A stretch of DNA of 64,000 bases from CAWJKP01 sp963843465 (GTDB lineage Bacteria > Planctomycetota > Planctomycetia > Pirellulales > Thermoguttaceae). Below the pieces are notes generated by a model. That model was not told the DNA's origin. It made no database searches and saw only the letters and a list, made by a program, of their open reading frames with translations. Positions 17,815 to 26,331 of the stretch are shown in pieces (position 1 is the first letter of the stretch; each line of letters opens with the position of its first letter). The stretch spans positions 434,001 to 498,000 of the forward strand of contig CAWJKP010000005.1 of NCBI GenBank assembly GCA_963843465.1, written 5' to 3'. A program made the position numbers and the translations under genes.

Positions 17815-19172
17815 ATGAAGCGGTCGTTGGTCGTACTGGTCGTTTTGAGCTTGCTCGGCGTATTGGGTTGCGCACAACCGAACAGCGTGCCGGGGCCGTC
17901 GGCGACATCCGGCGGCGCGAAGGCCGCGTCGCCGTCCGCTCCCGACGTCGAAACGTCCTCCTCTCCCTCCCCGAGGCCCCAAGCCGACCCGAAGGCGCTC
18001 GCCGCCGCCCTGAAAAGGATCAACGAGCTGGACGGCAAAGTCACCTACAACGCCCGAAAGGAGGTGGTTGGGGTGGACCTCTTCGAGCGTGCCACGACCA
18101 ACGCGGATCTGGCCCTGCTCAAGGCCCTGCCCGCCCTGGCGGAGCTGGAAGTTTGGGGCGCCGAGATTGATGACAAAGGGATGACGTCCTTGGGCGAGCT
18201 GACCAGCTTGAAAGTCCTCGTCGTGGAGAACACGGGCATTACCGACGCCGGCCTGGTCCCGCTTGCCAAGCTCCAAAAGCTGACCTCGATCAACCTCCGC
18301 CGCTCCAGCAACCTCACGGACGAGGGCATGGTCCAGATCGCCAAGCTCCCCAACCTCCAGCAGTTGCACCTTCTCTTCACGCGGGTGAGCGACGCCGGCC
18401 TGGCCCATCTCACCAAGCTCACCAAGCTCAAGCTCCTCGACCTCCGCGGATGCACGCAGATTGGCGACGACGGCATGGATTCCATCAAAGAGCTGGTGAA
18501 CCTCAAGAGCCTCAAGTTTCGGGCGCAAAGCTCCTTGACCGACGAAGGCCTGGCGAAGCTCGCGGGTCTCACGAAGCTCAAGGAGTTGTCACTGGAAGAC
18601 ACGAGCGTCTCCGACGCCGGACTGGACACGGTGAAGCGGTTCTCCAACCTGGAAGATCTGGATCTCACGCGGGCCAAAGTGGGCGACGCCGGCCTGCCCA
18701 AGCTTGCCGGCCTGACCTCCCTCAAGCGGCTGAGTCTTCGCGCCCTGGCGATCAACGGCACGGGCATGGCGGGCTGGAAGAAGCTCGAAAACCTGGAAAA
18801 ACTGGACCTCGCCGAGACCTACGTCGACGACAACGCGATGCCTGCCTTGAAGAACTTCCCCAATCTCCGGTCCCTGGATCTCTGGCACACGCGGATCACC
18901 GACGCCGGCCTGGAAAGCCTCGCCGGTTTGTCGCAGCTTACGGACTTGATCCTCAACGAGACCCAGGTCACCGACGCCGGCCTCGCGCATCTCGTCGGGC
19001 TCGAATCGTTGCAAAACCTGGAGCTCAAAGCGACCGGCATCAGCGACGCCGGCCTGGCGACTCTGCAAGCCTTGAAGGGCCTCAAGACGCTCGATGTCCG
19101 CCAGACCAAGGTCACCGGCGCGGCGCCGCCAAGTTCCGCAAGGCGCTGCCGCAGTGCCGCGTGCAGCAATAG
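17815..19172 (+). CDS. Leucine-rich repeat lipoprotein, frameshift near the 3' end
   Basis: The start is ATG 17815 with GGAGAGAT upstream. A lipoprotein signal peptide (KRSLVVLVVLSLLGVLGC) ends in a lipobox Cys near residue 20. A Ser/Pro-rich linker follows, then a continuous solenoid of about 24-residue leucine-rich repeats (for example TSLKVLVVENTGITDAGLVP), the 'TDAGL' type typical of planctomycetes. It is probably an outer-layer protein-interaction scaffold. Near 19115 the frame shifts: the normal family ending AAKFRKALPQCRVQQ is in another frame and stops at 19172, whereas the original frame runs on to 19383 through a palindromic repeat. One base is probably missing in the GC-rich CGGCGCGGCGCC stretch. 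Confidence 0.82.
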
Positions 19173-19190
19173 AAGGTGCGCGAATGCGAA

Positions 19191-19350
19191 TTCCCCTTCC
19201 CCTCTCCCTCCGGGAGAGGGTAGGGTGAGGGGGAATCGCCAACGATCCCACCACCTCCGTGAACCCGCCCCCTGGACAACGACGACCGGGGAACTGCCAA
19301 GTCTTTGGCAGGTTCCCCTCACCCCAGCCCTCTCCCGGAGGGAGAGGGGG
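19191..19350. repeat. Inverted pair of CCCTCTCCCTCCGGGAGAGGG repeats
   Basis: TTCCCCTTCCCCTCTCCCTC with CGGGAGAGGG (19191-19220, then TAGGGTGAGGGG) and its inverse, CCCTCACCCCAGCCCTCTCC with CGGAGGGAGAGGG (about 19315-19348), face each other. This is the commonest repeat family in the window; partial copies lie near 23433, 24168, 26010 and 57266. It separates the LRR gene from ftr. Confidence 0.75.
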
Positions 19351-19352
19351 AC

Positions 19353-20303
19353 CTACGCCGGTTGCCGCTCGGGCCTCAAATAGATGAAGCTCTTCCCAAG
19401 TCGCCCCCCGTAGTTGCCGGCGGAGATCTTCAGCAGGCCCGGGGTGTCCACGGCGGCGGCGATCGCCGCCTGGGTGGCGCGGATGATTGCCGGCAGATCG
19501 TGCCCGTTGAGGATGATCTCCATGATCGAGCCGACGCCCGGCGCGACGGCGGAGTCGGCCCCGAGCTGTTGGCGGAGTGTGGGACAGAACTTCTCGTAGG
19601 TGCTGGCCACGCAGAACTTGTAGCGGCTGCCGGCCTTCGAGCCGCTGGAGGTGACGCCGCCGGGAAAGGGCGTGATCACGCCCGAAACAGCGGCGGCGGC
19701 CTCTTGGGCCCGCTCGGCGGCCAGCAGGGCCGCGTCTTCGTCGACGCCCATCAGCCAGAGATTGCCGCCCATCAGCCCGTCGCGGTAGCCGAAACGGCAG
19801 TCCAAGACGAACTCCCCGCCGAGGATCGGCACCACCCAGACCGGCCGGCCGAAGCGTTGGTCCTGGAACTGGTAGCCGTCGCCGAAATAGGCGATCTTCC
19901 GGCCCAGCTCGAAGGCGTTCTCGGTATCCAACAGATTGAAGCAGGCCGCGGTCGGGCAGGTGAGCACGTTCTGGCTCACCCGCACCAAGAGCACCCGCCC
20001 CAGGGCCTCGACCCGGTCTTTGCGGAAACGGGGCACGTGGAACTGGACCACCGCTCCGGGCCGGCCGTCGGGCGTGGCGAAGGCCGGGGCCTGGTTAGCC
20101 CCCGCGGCCACGCCGGTTACGACTCCCGGGCCGACGTAGCGGTCCAGCCCCGCCTCGCAGTCGCAGAGGATCGTACTGGAGGCGTTGCCCGTGGCCGCCT
20201 CGACGGCGTAGCCCAGCCAGCGGCGATCCCGGGCGGTGATCAAGATCTCCGCATAGATGCTGCGGAAGGCCTCGGCGTAGGTATCGTCAATCTCGGCGGT
20301 CAT
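19353..20303 (-). CDS. ftr: Formylmethanofuran--tetrahydromethanopterin formyltransferase
   Basis: This cytoplasmic enzyme (FhcD/Ftr) moves a formyl group between methanofuran and tetrahydromethanopterin in C1 oxidation, as known from methylotrophs, methanogens and planctomycetes. The 316-residue product matches family length. Recognisable stretches are ILITARDRRWLGYAVEAATG, FGDGYQFQDQRFGRPVWVVP and FPGGVTSSGSKAGSRYKF. ATG 20303 overlaps the stop of the upstream formyl-THF cyclo-ligase gene as ATGA, so the two are translationally coupled. Other H4MPT-pathway genes are not in the window. A palindromic repeat lies at its 3' end. Confidence 0.9.
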   Translation of the reverse strand: MTAEIDDTYAEAFRSIYAEILITARDRRWLGYAVEAATGNASSTILCDCEAGLDRYVGPGVVTGVAAGANQAPAFATPDGRPGAVVQFHVPRFRKDRVEALGRVLLVRVSQNVLTCPTAACFNLLDTENAFELGRKIAYFGDGYQFQDQRFGRPVWVVPILGGEFVLDCRFGYRDGLMGGNLWLMGVDEDAALLAAERAQEAAAAVSGVITPFPGGVTSSGSKAGSRYKFCVASTYEKFCPTLRQQLGADSAVAPGVGSIMEIILNGHDLPAIIRATQAAIAAAVDTPGLLKISAGNYGGRLGKSFIYLRPERQPA

Positions 20304-20900
20304 GATCGTCCGCGCCCGGGATAGATCGCCCGCTCGGTGATCACTTTGTCCATGCGGATGTCGTGAGGCAGCATGGGGATCTCGGGAAACATCTGGCACT
20401 CGAAGGCGATGCCGATCAAGGGCGCGTCAGGCCGGACCCGCTCCAGCAAGCGATCGTAGTAGCCCTTGCCGTGCCCGGTGCGTCCGCCCTGGCGGTCGAA
20501 GGCCACCCCGGGGACCATCACCAGGTCCAGCGCTTCCGGCTCGACCCGTTTCTGCGGCAGCGTTCGCAGATCGCGTTTCGGCTCGAGGATGCCGAAGGTG
20601 GCCACCGCCAGCTCGTCCAGCGACTCCAGCCGGAACAATTCCAGCTCGTCGGCTACACAGTAGGGAATCACCACCCGCTTGCCCTGGGCCAGCGCGGTCG
20701 GCAGGAACTGCCGCGTGCGGACCTCGCTGCGGACGTCGACGTAGAACATCACCGTCCCTGCCGCCGCGTACTCCGGCAGCGACGCAAATCGCGCAGATCG
20801 CCTCGCTCAGCCGCTCTTTGTCGGGCTGCTGCCGGCGGTTGTCATTGGCCTGCTTGCGGATCTCCGCCTTGCCGGGCCCCCAGTCGACCGTTGGCTCCAT
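20300..20900 (-). CDS. 5-formyltetrahydrofolate cyclo-ligase (methenyl-THF synthetase), frameshifted
   Basis: It converts 5-formyl-THF to 5,10-methenyl-THF with ATP. The C-terminal frame carries DLVMVPGVAFDRQGGRTGHG followed by KGYYDRLL, the family signature. The N-terminal part (EPTVDWGPGKAEIRKQANDN, then KERLSEAICA) is in another frame starting at ATG 20900 with AGGTAAG upstream. The two join at about 20790-20796, giving FASLPEYAAAGTVMFYVDV. The shift equals one extra base or two lost bases in GCGCGA. It overlaps ftr by four bases. Folate and methanopterin C1 pathways are thus linked in one operon. Confidence 0.85.
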
Positions 20901-20941
20901 CACACTTACCTGCTTGGGAGAAGGTATAAGCATCCTATGGT

Positions 20942-21217
20942 TCAGCCCCGAAGGGGCGTAACATATCAGCCCAGGGCAAGCGCGGCGGCGTCAGCCGCCA
21001 AGCGCCGCCCTGGGTTTGGTTGTTTTTTGAGAGAAGCCCTGAAAGGGCGATACATGCGGGCAATTAACCCTCCCCTGGGTCTTGACACTCGTTGTGGCAT
21101 TTGATGGCTGGACAGCTCTGTTTCGCCCTTTCAGGGCTAGCGATTCGTGTTCCCCGATACCCAGGGCGGCGCTGCGCTTGCCCTGGGCTGATATGTTGCG
21201 CCCCTTCGGGGCTGAGA
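20942..21217. repeat. Nested long inverted repeat (CAGCCCCGAAGGGGCG / AGCCCTGAAAGGGCGA)
   Basis: The left half has CAGCCCCGAAGGGGCGTAAC then ATATCAGCCCAGGGCAAGCG (20942-20981) and AGCCCTGAAAGGGCGA (21037-21052). The right half has the complements in reverse order: TCGCCCTTTCAGGGCT (21123-21138) and GCGCTTGCCCTGGGCTGATA through CGGGGCTGA (to 21217). Each module is itself a hairpin. It fills most of the gap between the cyclo-ligase gene and tsaE. A half copy of the GTAGCAGGCAC family (GACGGCACACGGCGTGTGCC) follows at 21330-21349. Confidence 0.75.
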
Positions 21218-21356
21218 CCACAAGTGCTAAGCAAGGGCTATTCCCTCGCGTCCCTTGACGTTGCCCCTGTTGCAAATCGTCTTGCGGCCCCAATCTTAGG
21301 CGACGTGCGGTCGAAAAGCAAGACGGCACACGGCGTGTGCCTACTACATTGATGCG

Positions 21357-21830
21357 CTATGCCAGTCGTCGGCGAAGCTGATCGATGACCGTCTGGTACT
21401 CTCCGGCGAGGTCCACCACCGTGAATCGCCGGGACTCGGGACCGGTCACCTCGGCATGGATCTCGATCCGCTGCCGGGGAAGGCAACGCGCGACCCGATC
21501 GGCCCACTCGATCAGGGTCAGCCCGGCGCTTTCGAAGTATTCCTCGGGACCGAGCTGCAGGAACTCGTCCTCGTCGCGGAGCCGGTAGGCATCAATGTGG
21601 TAGATCGGCCGGCGGCCGCAATGTTCCTGGATCAGCACGAACGTGGGGCTGACCACTTCGCGGCGCTCGACGCCGCTGGCCTCGGCGATCGCCTGCACCA
21701 GCCGCGTCTTGCCCGCCCCCAGCGTACCGCACAGCGCCACGGTCGTGCCGTCCGGCAAGACCTCGGCCAGCGCGGCGCCCAGCAACCGGGTGGCGTTCTC
21801 GTCGCGGGCTTCGTAGGTGAATCGCTCCAT
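21357..21830 (-). CDS. tsaE: tRNA threonylcarbamoyladenosine biosynthesis ATPase TsaE
   Basis: TsaE works with TsaB and TsaD to make the t6A modification of tRNAs reading ANN codons. The 157-residue protein has Walker A ALCGTLGAGKTRLVQAIAEA near residue 32, the family motif VVSPTFVLIQEH and HIDAYRLRDEDEFLQLGPEE, then LTLIEWADRV. The start at 21830 overlaps the thiL stop codon, so it is coupled to thiL rather than beginning at the upstream ATG 21899. It is the last gene of the unit hypothetical-thiL-tsaE. Confidence 0.93.
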   Translation of the reverse strand: MERFTYEARDENATRLLGAALAEVLPDGTTVALCGTLGAGKTRLVQAIAEASGVERREVVSPTFVLIQEHCGRRPIYHIDAYRLRDEDEFLQLGPEEYFESAGLTLIEWADRVARCLPRQRIEIHAEVTGPESRRFTVVDLAGEYQTVIDQLRRRLA

Positions 21831-22756
21831 CAGTCGAACTGGTGCAAGTAGCCTCTGGGGGCCAGCGGCGCTCGACGGCCGCTGGGGTGGAGTTGCCACA
21901 GGCCCCGCTGGGCAACGAACCGGCCGATTTCGCTCAGCGGGACGCCCAGCGGCTGCTCGGCCAACATCCGCGACGCTTCCTCGGGCGCCACGGCCAGGAT
22001 CAACTCGAAATCCTCGCCGTCGGACAGGGCGTGGTCCAAGGGCGTCGAGCCGTCGCCGCGCTCGGCAGCCAGCCGCCGGGCCGCCTCCGCAACGGGTACG
22101 GCCGCTATGGCCACCTCCGCGCCGCAGCCGCTTGCGTCCGCCAGCCGGGCCAGATCGATCGACAGCCCATCGCTGACGTCGATTCCCGCCTGAAGCCGGT
22201 AACGCTCGTGGAGCAAGAGGGCCTCGGCCACGCGGGGCGAGAAATCGAAGTGGCGGCCGAGAATGCTGCCGCCGAAGCTGCCGGTCACCAAAATCCGATC
22301 GCCCGGCCGCGCTCCGCTGCGCAAAAGCGGCCCGCGCTCGCTGGGCCGGCCGAGGAGTGTAATGCTTATCACCAGCGGGCCGTCCCAGCTATTGGTGTCG
22401 CCGCCGGCGATGGCCAGGCCATATTCCTCGGCCAGCGGCAGCAGCCCTTCGTAGAGATCGACGGCCAGGGCCATGCCGCCCGCGCGCGGCAAGGCCAAGG
22501 CGACCACGCCCGCCAGCGGCCGAGCGGCCATCGCCGCCAGGTCGCTGAGGTTCACGGCCAGGGCCTTGCGGCCCACGCGGCGGGGATCGTCGCCGGCCAG
22601 CTCGAAGTCGACGTGGTCCATGAGCATGTCCACGGTCATCAGGCACTCTTCCGCGCCGCCCATGCGGAGCACGGCGGCATCGTCGCCGATTCCCAGGCGC
22701 AAGGCCGCGTGGCTGCCGATCCGCCGGCGGAGATAAGCGATCAGCTCGGCTTCCAT
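21830..22756 (-). CDS. thiL: Thiamine-monophosphate kinase
   Basis: ThiL phosphorylates thiamine monophosphate to the active diphosphate. At 308 residues it has family length. Motifs include LGIGDDAAVLR near residue 21 (Mg-ATP binding), TVDMLMDHVDF, RRVGRKALAVNLSDLAAMAA, IAGGDTNSWDGPLVISITLL and AGIDVSDGLSIDLARLAD. The fold is PurM/AIR-synthase-like. The gene overlaps the 3' end of the upstream hypothetical gene by 16 bp and the start of tsaE by one base, so the three are tightly coupled. Confidence 0.94.
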   Translation of the reverse strand: MEAELIAYLRRRIGSHAALRLGIGDDAAVLRMGGAEECLMTVDMLMDHVDFELAGDDPRRVGRKALAVNLSDLAAMAARPLAGVVALALPRAGGMALAVDLYEGLLPLAEEYGLAIAGGDTNSWDGPLVISITLLGRPSERGPLLRSGARPGDRILVTGSFGGSILGRHFDFSPRVAEALLLHERYRLQAGIDVSDGLSIDLARLADASGCGAEVAIAAVPVAEAARRLAAERGDGSTPLDHALSDGEDFELILAVAPEEASRMLAEQPLGVPLSEIGRFVAQRGLWQLHPSGRRAPLAPRGYLHQFD

Positions 22757-23289
22757 GACTGGTTGAGGTTGTCGGGCAGCTCGGGCGTGAGATGGATGGC
22801 TTCGATCGAGTCGCGGCGAATGATGGCCAGCTCGTGATGCTGCGGCTCACAGCCGGGAACCGAAATGTGCAGTATAACGCTGCCCACCCCGACAAAGCTA
22901 GGCAGCGTCGATTGCTCGCTCAAGAGAGCCAACGGGCCCGACCGCTCCGGCAACTGCACGACTCCCATCAGCAGATACCCTGGCAACACGAGGCATACCC
23001 CGTACTGGTTCTTCGTCCCGTGAAGATCGGTCCGCCAGTCGGGCGGCTGGCCATTGCCCTGCGGGATAGCCAGGAGCACTTCGCTCTTCTTGACCAGCAC
23101 CTGCGGGCAGCGAACGCCCGCCGACGGGTACCCGTGCGGATGGATGACGACGTCCTGGATCTTCAGCAGGTTGGACGTGGGGTCGCTGAGCACGTCGGCC
23201 AGGCGGATGCCGCGGTTGACCACCAGCCCTTGGTAGCGGCAGCAGCGGCTGAAGACTTCCACGGAGATCGTGTTGCGATCAATGGCCAT
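22741..23289 (-). CDS. Conserved hypothetical protein upstream of thiL
   Basis: I do not recognise a named family in this 182-residue protein. It has no signal peptide or membrane segment. It reads as mixed beta (GLVVNRGIRLADVLSDPTSN, QDVVIHPHGYPSAG, VGSVILHISVPGCEPQHHEL), possibly a small regulatory or PilZ-like barrel. Overlap with thiL is 16 bp, implying co-translation. The start at 23289 has no clear ribosome-binding site. Confidence 0.55.
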   Translation of the reverse strand: MAIDRNTISVEVFSRCCRYQGLVVNRGIRLADVLSDPTSNLLKIQDVVIHPHGYPSAGVRCPQVLVKKSEVLLAIPQGNGQPPDWRTDLHGTKNQYGVCLVLPGYLLMGVVQLPERSGPLALLSEQSTLPSFVGVGSVILHISVPGCEPQHHELAIIRRDSIEAIHLTPELPDNLNQSWKPS

Positions 23290-23521
23290 GGCGGGTTTGC
23301 AGGCAACGGTTCAGGGCAGAATTTGCGCAGGAACTTCCGCTTATGAAGCATAGTTCGCGACTAGACCGGACGGCTCTGCCGAGGTCGCTTACCCGGCTGC
23401 GGGACCGTTTCCGCCGGCATATCCCGCAGGCTCCTTCTCCTCCGGGAGAGGGGGCCTCACATCCGCATTCCGCAAGCGTGCCATCCCAAGCCGCCGCCGA
23501 GGGACCCAACGCACCCCGGGG

Positions 23522-25987
23522 TTAACCCAGTTGGCGTCGCCGGAGAAGCAGACTGTTGCTGACGACGCAGACGCTGCTGGCGGCCATTGCCGCGGCCGCG
23601 GCCGCGGGAGGCAGGTGAATGCCGATCGGGACCAGAACGCCGGCGGCCAAGGGGATCAGCAAGAGGTTGTAGCCGAAGGCCCAGGCCAGGTTCTGGCGGA
23701 TCGTTCGCAGCGTCGCACGGCTCAGGGCGATCGCCCGGGCGACGCCGCAGAGGTCGGCCCCGACCAGCACCACGTCGGCCGCCTCGATGGCCACGTCGGA
23801 GCCGCGGCCGATGGCGATGCCCAAGTCGGCGGCGGCCAAGGCGGGGGCGTCGTTGATGCCGTCGCCGACCATCGCCACCACCTGCCCGGCCTGCTGAAGA
23901 CGGCGGACCACTTGCTGCTTCTCGTCAGGCCGAACCTCGGCGACGACCGTCTCGATGCCGATCTGCCGCGCCACTGCTTCGGCCGCCGACTGCTGGTCGC
24001 CCGAGAGGAGTTGCACGGCCAGTCCCATCGCCTTGAGTTGTTGGACCGCTTCCCGGCTCTCGGGCGACACCGGATCGGCCAGGCACAAGCGGCCGAGCAG
24101 GCGATGTTCGGCGGCGACCCAAAGCAACGTCTGACCCTCGCTGCCAATCCGCGCAGCCTGGTCTTCCGGCCCCCTCTCCATCTGGGAGAGGGTTGGGGTG
24201 AGGGGGTCCTGCGGCAGGCCGTCGCGTTGAATACCTGGCGAACCGGCGTGGCCGCCTGGGCTAACTGGGCTCGCGCCGTCTCGGGCGCTGACCGGGCTCG
24301 TGTCGCTCCGAGTGATCTCGTCGAGCTTGATGCCTTGCGAGGCCAGCAATTGCCCAGTACCTACGAAGATTCGTCGCTGGCCAAGGCGGGCTCGGATCCC
24401 TTGCCCGGCGATCACCTCCAGGTCGTCGGCCTGGGGAACCGGGATCCGCCGGGCCTCGGCCTCGGCCACCACCGCTGCGGCCAGCGGATGCTGACTGAGA
24501 CGCTCGGCCGCCGCCGCCACGGCCAGCAATTCCTCGGCCGCGACACCGGCGGCCGGGTCCACGGCGGTCACCTTGGGCCGTCCCTGCGTAACCGTGCCAG
24601 TCTTGTCCAGCACGACCGTCGTCAGCCGTCCGGCCGTTTCCAAGGCCCGGGCCTCTTTGATCAGGATTCCCTGCTCGGCGCCGCGTCCGCTGCCGACCAG
24701 CACGGCGGCCGGCGTGGCCAGCCCCACGGCGCAAGGGCAAGCAACCACCAGCACCGCCACGGCGGCCTCGACGGCCATCGACCAGTTGCCCGCCACGAGG
24801 CCCCACACCAGAAGCGAGGCGGCAGCGATCGCCAGCACGGCCGGAACGAACCAGGCCACCACGCGGTCGGCCATTCGTCCCAGGTCGGTCTTCGACTCCT
24901 GGGCGCGGCGGACCAGCTCGATCACCTGGTCCAACGCCGTCTGGCCGGCGGCGCGGAGCACCTCGGCGGTGAGCGAGCCCTGGCCGTTGAGGGTGCCGGC
25001 GAGGATTTCGTCGCCCGGCTGCTTCTGGACCGGGATGGACTCGCCCGTCAGCCAGGACTGATCGACGCTGGACGCCCCGGAGACGACCCGGGCGTCCAGC
25101 GGCACCTTCTCGCCGGGCCGCACCACCAAGGTTTCGCCCGGCAAGACGGCCCGGACCGGCAAGCGTTCGATCCGTGGGCCGCGCAGGACGTTGGCTTCCG
25201 GCGGGCTGAGGTCCAGGAGTCTACGGATCGCCCGAGACGCCCGGCCGCGGGCCTTGGATTCGAGGTACTTGCCCAGGGTGATGAAGGTGAGGATCATGGC
25301 GGCGTCGGTGAAGTACATCGCCGCAATGCCCGCGTGGCCGCCGGGGCTAACGGGCGGACTGATGTAAGCCCCGGCGGCCACGCCGGCTGGCCGGCCAATT
25401 CCGACCCATAATCCGCGGACCAACGCGGCCAGCCCTGCCGCGTAGGCCGTGCCGGTGCCCAGGGCGACCAGGGTGTCCATATTGGCCGAGAAGTGGCGAA
25501 GCCGCTTCAAGGCGCCTGCGAAGTAGGGCCAGCCGACGTAAAACTGGATCGGCGTGGAGAGGACGAACTGCCACCCAAGGAGCGCCATGCCCGACAGTCG
25601 GCTGAAATGGGCGATCCAGACCAAGGGAGCCAACAGCACCGCGGCGACCGCCAACCGCCGCCGCCAGCCGGCTGCCTCGCGGGCCTCGCGGTCGCCCAAG
25701 CGTTGTCCGATATCCTCCGCCTGGGGGATTGGCCGGGCGGAATATCCCCCCGCAGCCACAGCGTGGACCAGGGCCGCGGCGGTCGTCTTCTCGGAATCGA
25801 ATTCGACCGAAGCCTGATGGGTCACCAGGTTCACCCGCGCCCGAACGACCCCCGCCACGCCGCTGAGCAACTCCTCCACCCGGGCCGCGCAGCCCGCACA
25901 ATGCATCCCCTCGATGTCGAAGATGGCATACTGGCCCGCTTTCTCGCCAGGAGGGGATTCTCGTGGCGCCGGTACCGTCTTGACCAT
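23522..25987 (-). CDS. copA: Copper-translocating P1B-type ATPase
   Basis: An inner-membrane Cu(+) exporter. The N-terminal HMA domain has GMHCAGCAARVEELL (near 27-41). Transmembrane helices follow, then the ion-binding CPC in VVACPCAVGLATPAA (near 417), the phosphorylation motif DKTGT (near 459) and GDGINDAPALAAADLGIAIG (near 709). GGGAGGT precedes ATG 25987. The protein has two segments foreign to the family: one near residues 200-220 (about 25328-25400) and one near residues 555-605 (about 24165-24320). Both are encoded by intergenic-type palindromic repeats read in frame, and both translate to PVSPGGHAG-like peptides. No CueR or CsoR regulator is adjacent. Confidence 0.94.
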   Translation of the reverse strand: MVKTVPAPRESPPGEKAGQYAIFDIEGMHCAGCAARVEELLSGVAGVVRARVNLVTHQASVEFDSEKTTAAALVHAVAAGGYSARPIPQAEDIGQRLGDREAREAAGWRRRLAVAAVLLAPLVWIAHFSRLSGMALLGWQFVLSTPIQFYVGWPYFAGALKRLRHFSANMDTLVALGTGTAYAAGLAALVRGLWVGIGRPAGVAAGAYISPPVSPGGHAGIAAMYFTDAAMILTFITLGKYLESKARGRASRAIRRLLDLSPPEANVLRGPRIERLPVRAVLPGETLVVRPGEKVPLDARVVSGASSVDQSWLTGESIPVQKQPGDEILAGTLNGQGSLTAEVLRAAGQTALDQVIELVRRAQESKTDLGRMADRVVAWFVPAVLAIAAASLLVWGLVAGNWSMAVEAAVAVLVVACPCAVGLATPAAVLVGSGRGAEQGILIKEARALETAGRLTTVVLDKTGTVTQGRPKVTAVDPAAGVAAEELLAVAAAAERLSQHPLAAAVVAEAEARRIPVPQADDLEVIAGQGIRARLGQRRIFVGTGQLLASQGIKLDEITRSDTSPVSARDGASPVSPGGHAGSPGIQRDGLPQDPLTPTLSQMERGPEDQAARIGSEGQTLLWVAAEHRLLGRLCLADPVSPESREAVQQLKAMGLAVQLLSGDQQSAAEAVARQIGIETVVAEVRPDEKQQVVRRLQQAGQVVAMVGDGINDAPALAAADLGIAIGRGSDVAIEAADVVLVGADLCGVARAIALSRATLRTIRQNLAWAFGYNLLLIPLAAGVLVPIGIHLPPAAAAAAMAASSVCVVSNSLLLRRRQLG
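24165..24320. repeat. Palindromic repeats inserted in frame inside copA (site 2)
   Basis: CCCCTCTCCATCTGGGAGAG with GGTTGGGGTGAGGGGG (24171-24206) belongs to the CCCTCTCCCTCCGGGAGAGG family. GGCGTGGCCGCCTGGGCTAA (24247-24266) belongs to the GCGTGGCCGCCGGGG family. Together they add about 50 residues to the nucleotide-binding lobe of CopA. Confidence 0.7.
25332..25383. repeat. Exact 17-bp inverted repeat inside copA (site 1)
   Basis: GCGTGGCCGCCGGGGCT (25332-25348) and AGCCCCGGCGGCCACGC (25367-25383) are exact complements 18 bp apart, in the loop between transmembrane helices of CopA. The same arm occurs in intergenic DNA near 15811. Confidence 0.75.
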
Positions 25988-26331
25988 AGGACCTCCCTTT
26001 TCATTATACGCCCCCTCTCCCTCCGGGAGAGGGTTGGGATGAGGGGACGCCGGACAAAGCGGTCCCTAATGGGTCTTGAGACACAAAACCGCTATACGCA
26101 GGAAACACTAGCCCGAAGCGCAAGCGAGGGAAAACGTTGTGCCTCCCTCGCTTACGCTTCGGGCTAGTGTGAGGCGATGAACCATTCGGGGTGGTGCTAT
26201 TGCCGCATTTGAGCGGAAGAACCCATCAGCTTCGCCCCTCGGCACCGATGCAGTTGCCTGGAACCTTCGGTGCAAGAATGCTAAACTTGGGGGGCGATCC
26301 TGGGGGCAATGGTGGAAAGGGAGATCTGAGC
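25988..26331. other. Intergenic region with two repeat families
   Basis: Holds CCCCCTCTCCCTCCGGGAGA with GGGTTGGGATGAGGGG (26010-26045) and the perfect-arm palindrome at 26105-26170. The divergent promoters of copA and the next gene must lie here, but I cannot pick them out reliably. Confidence 0.55.
26105..26170. repeat. ACACTAGCCCGAAGCG palindrome
   Basis: Left arm ACACTAGCCCGAAGCGCAAG continuing CGAGGGA and right arm TCCCTCGCTTACGCTTCGGG continuing CTAGTGT pair almost perfectly around a loop of about 12 bases. Confidence 0.8.
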
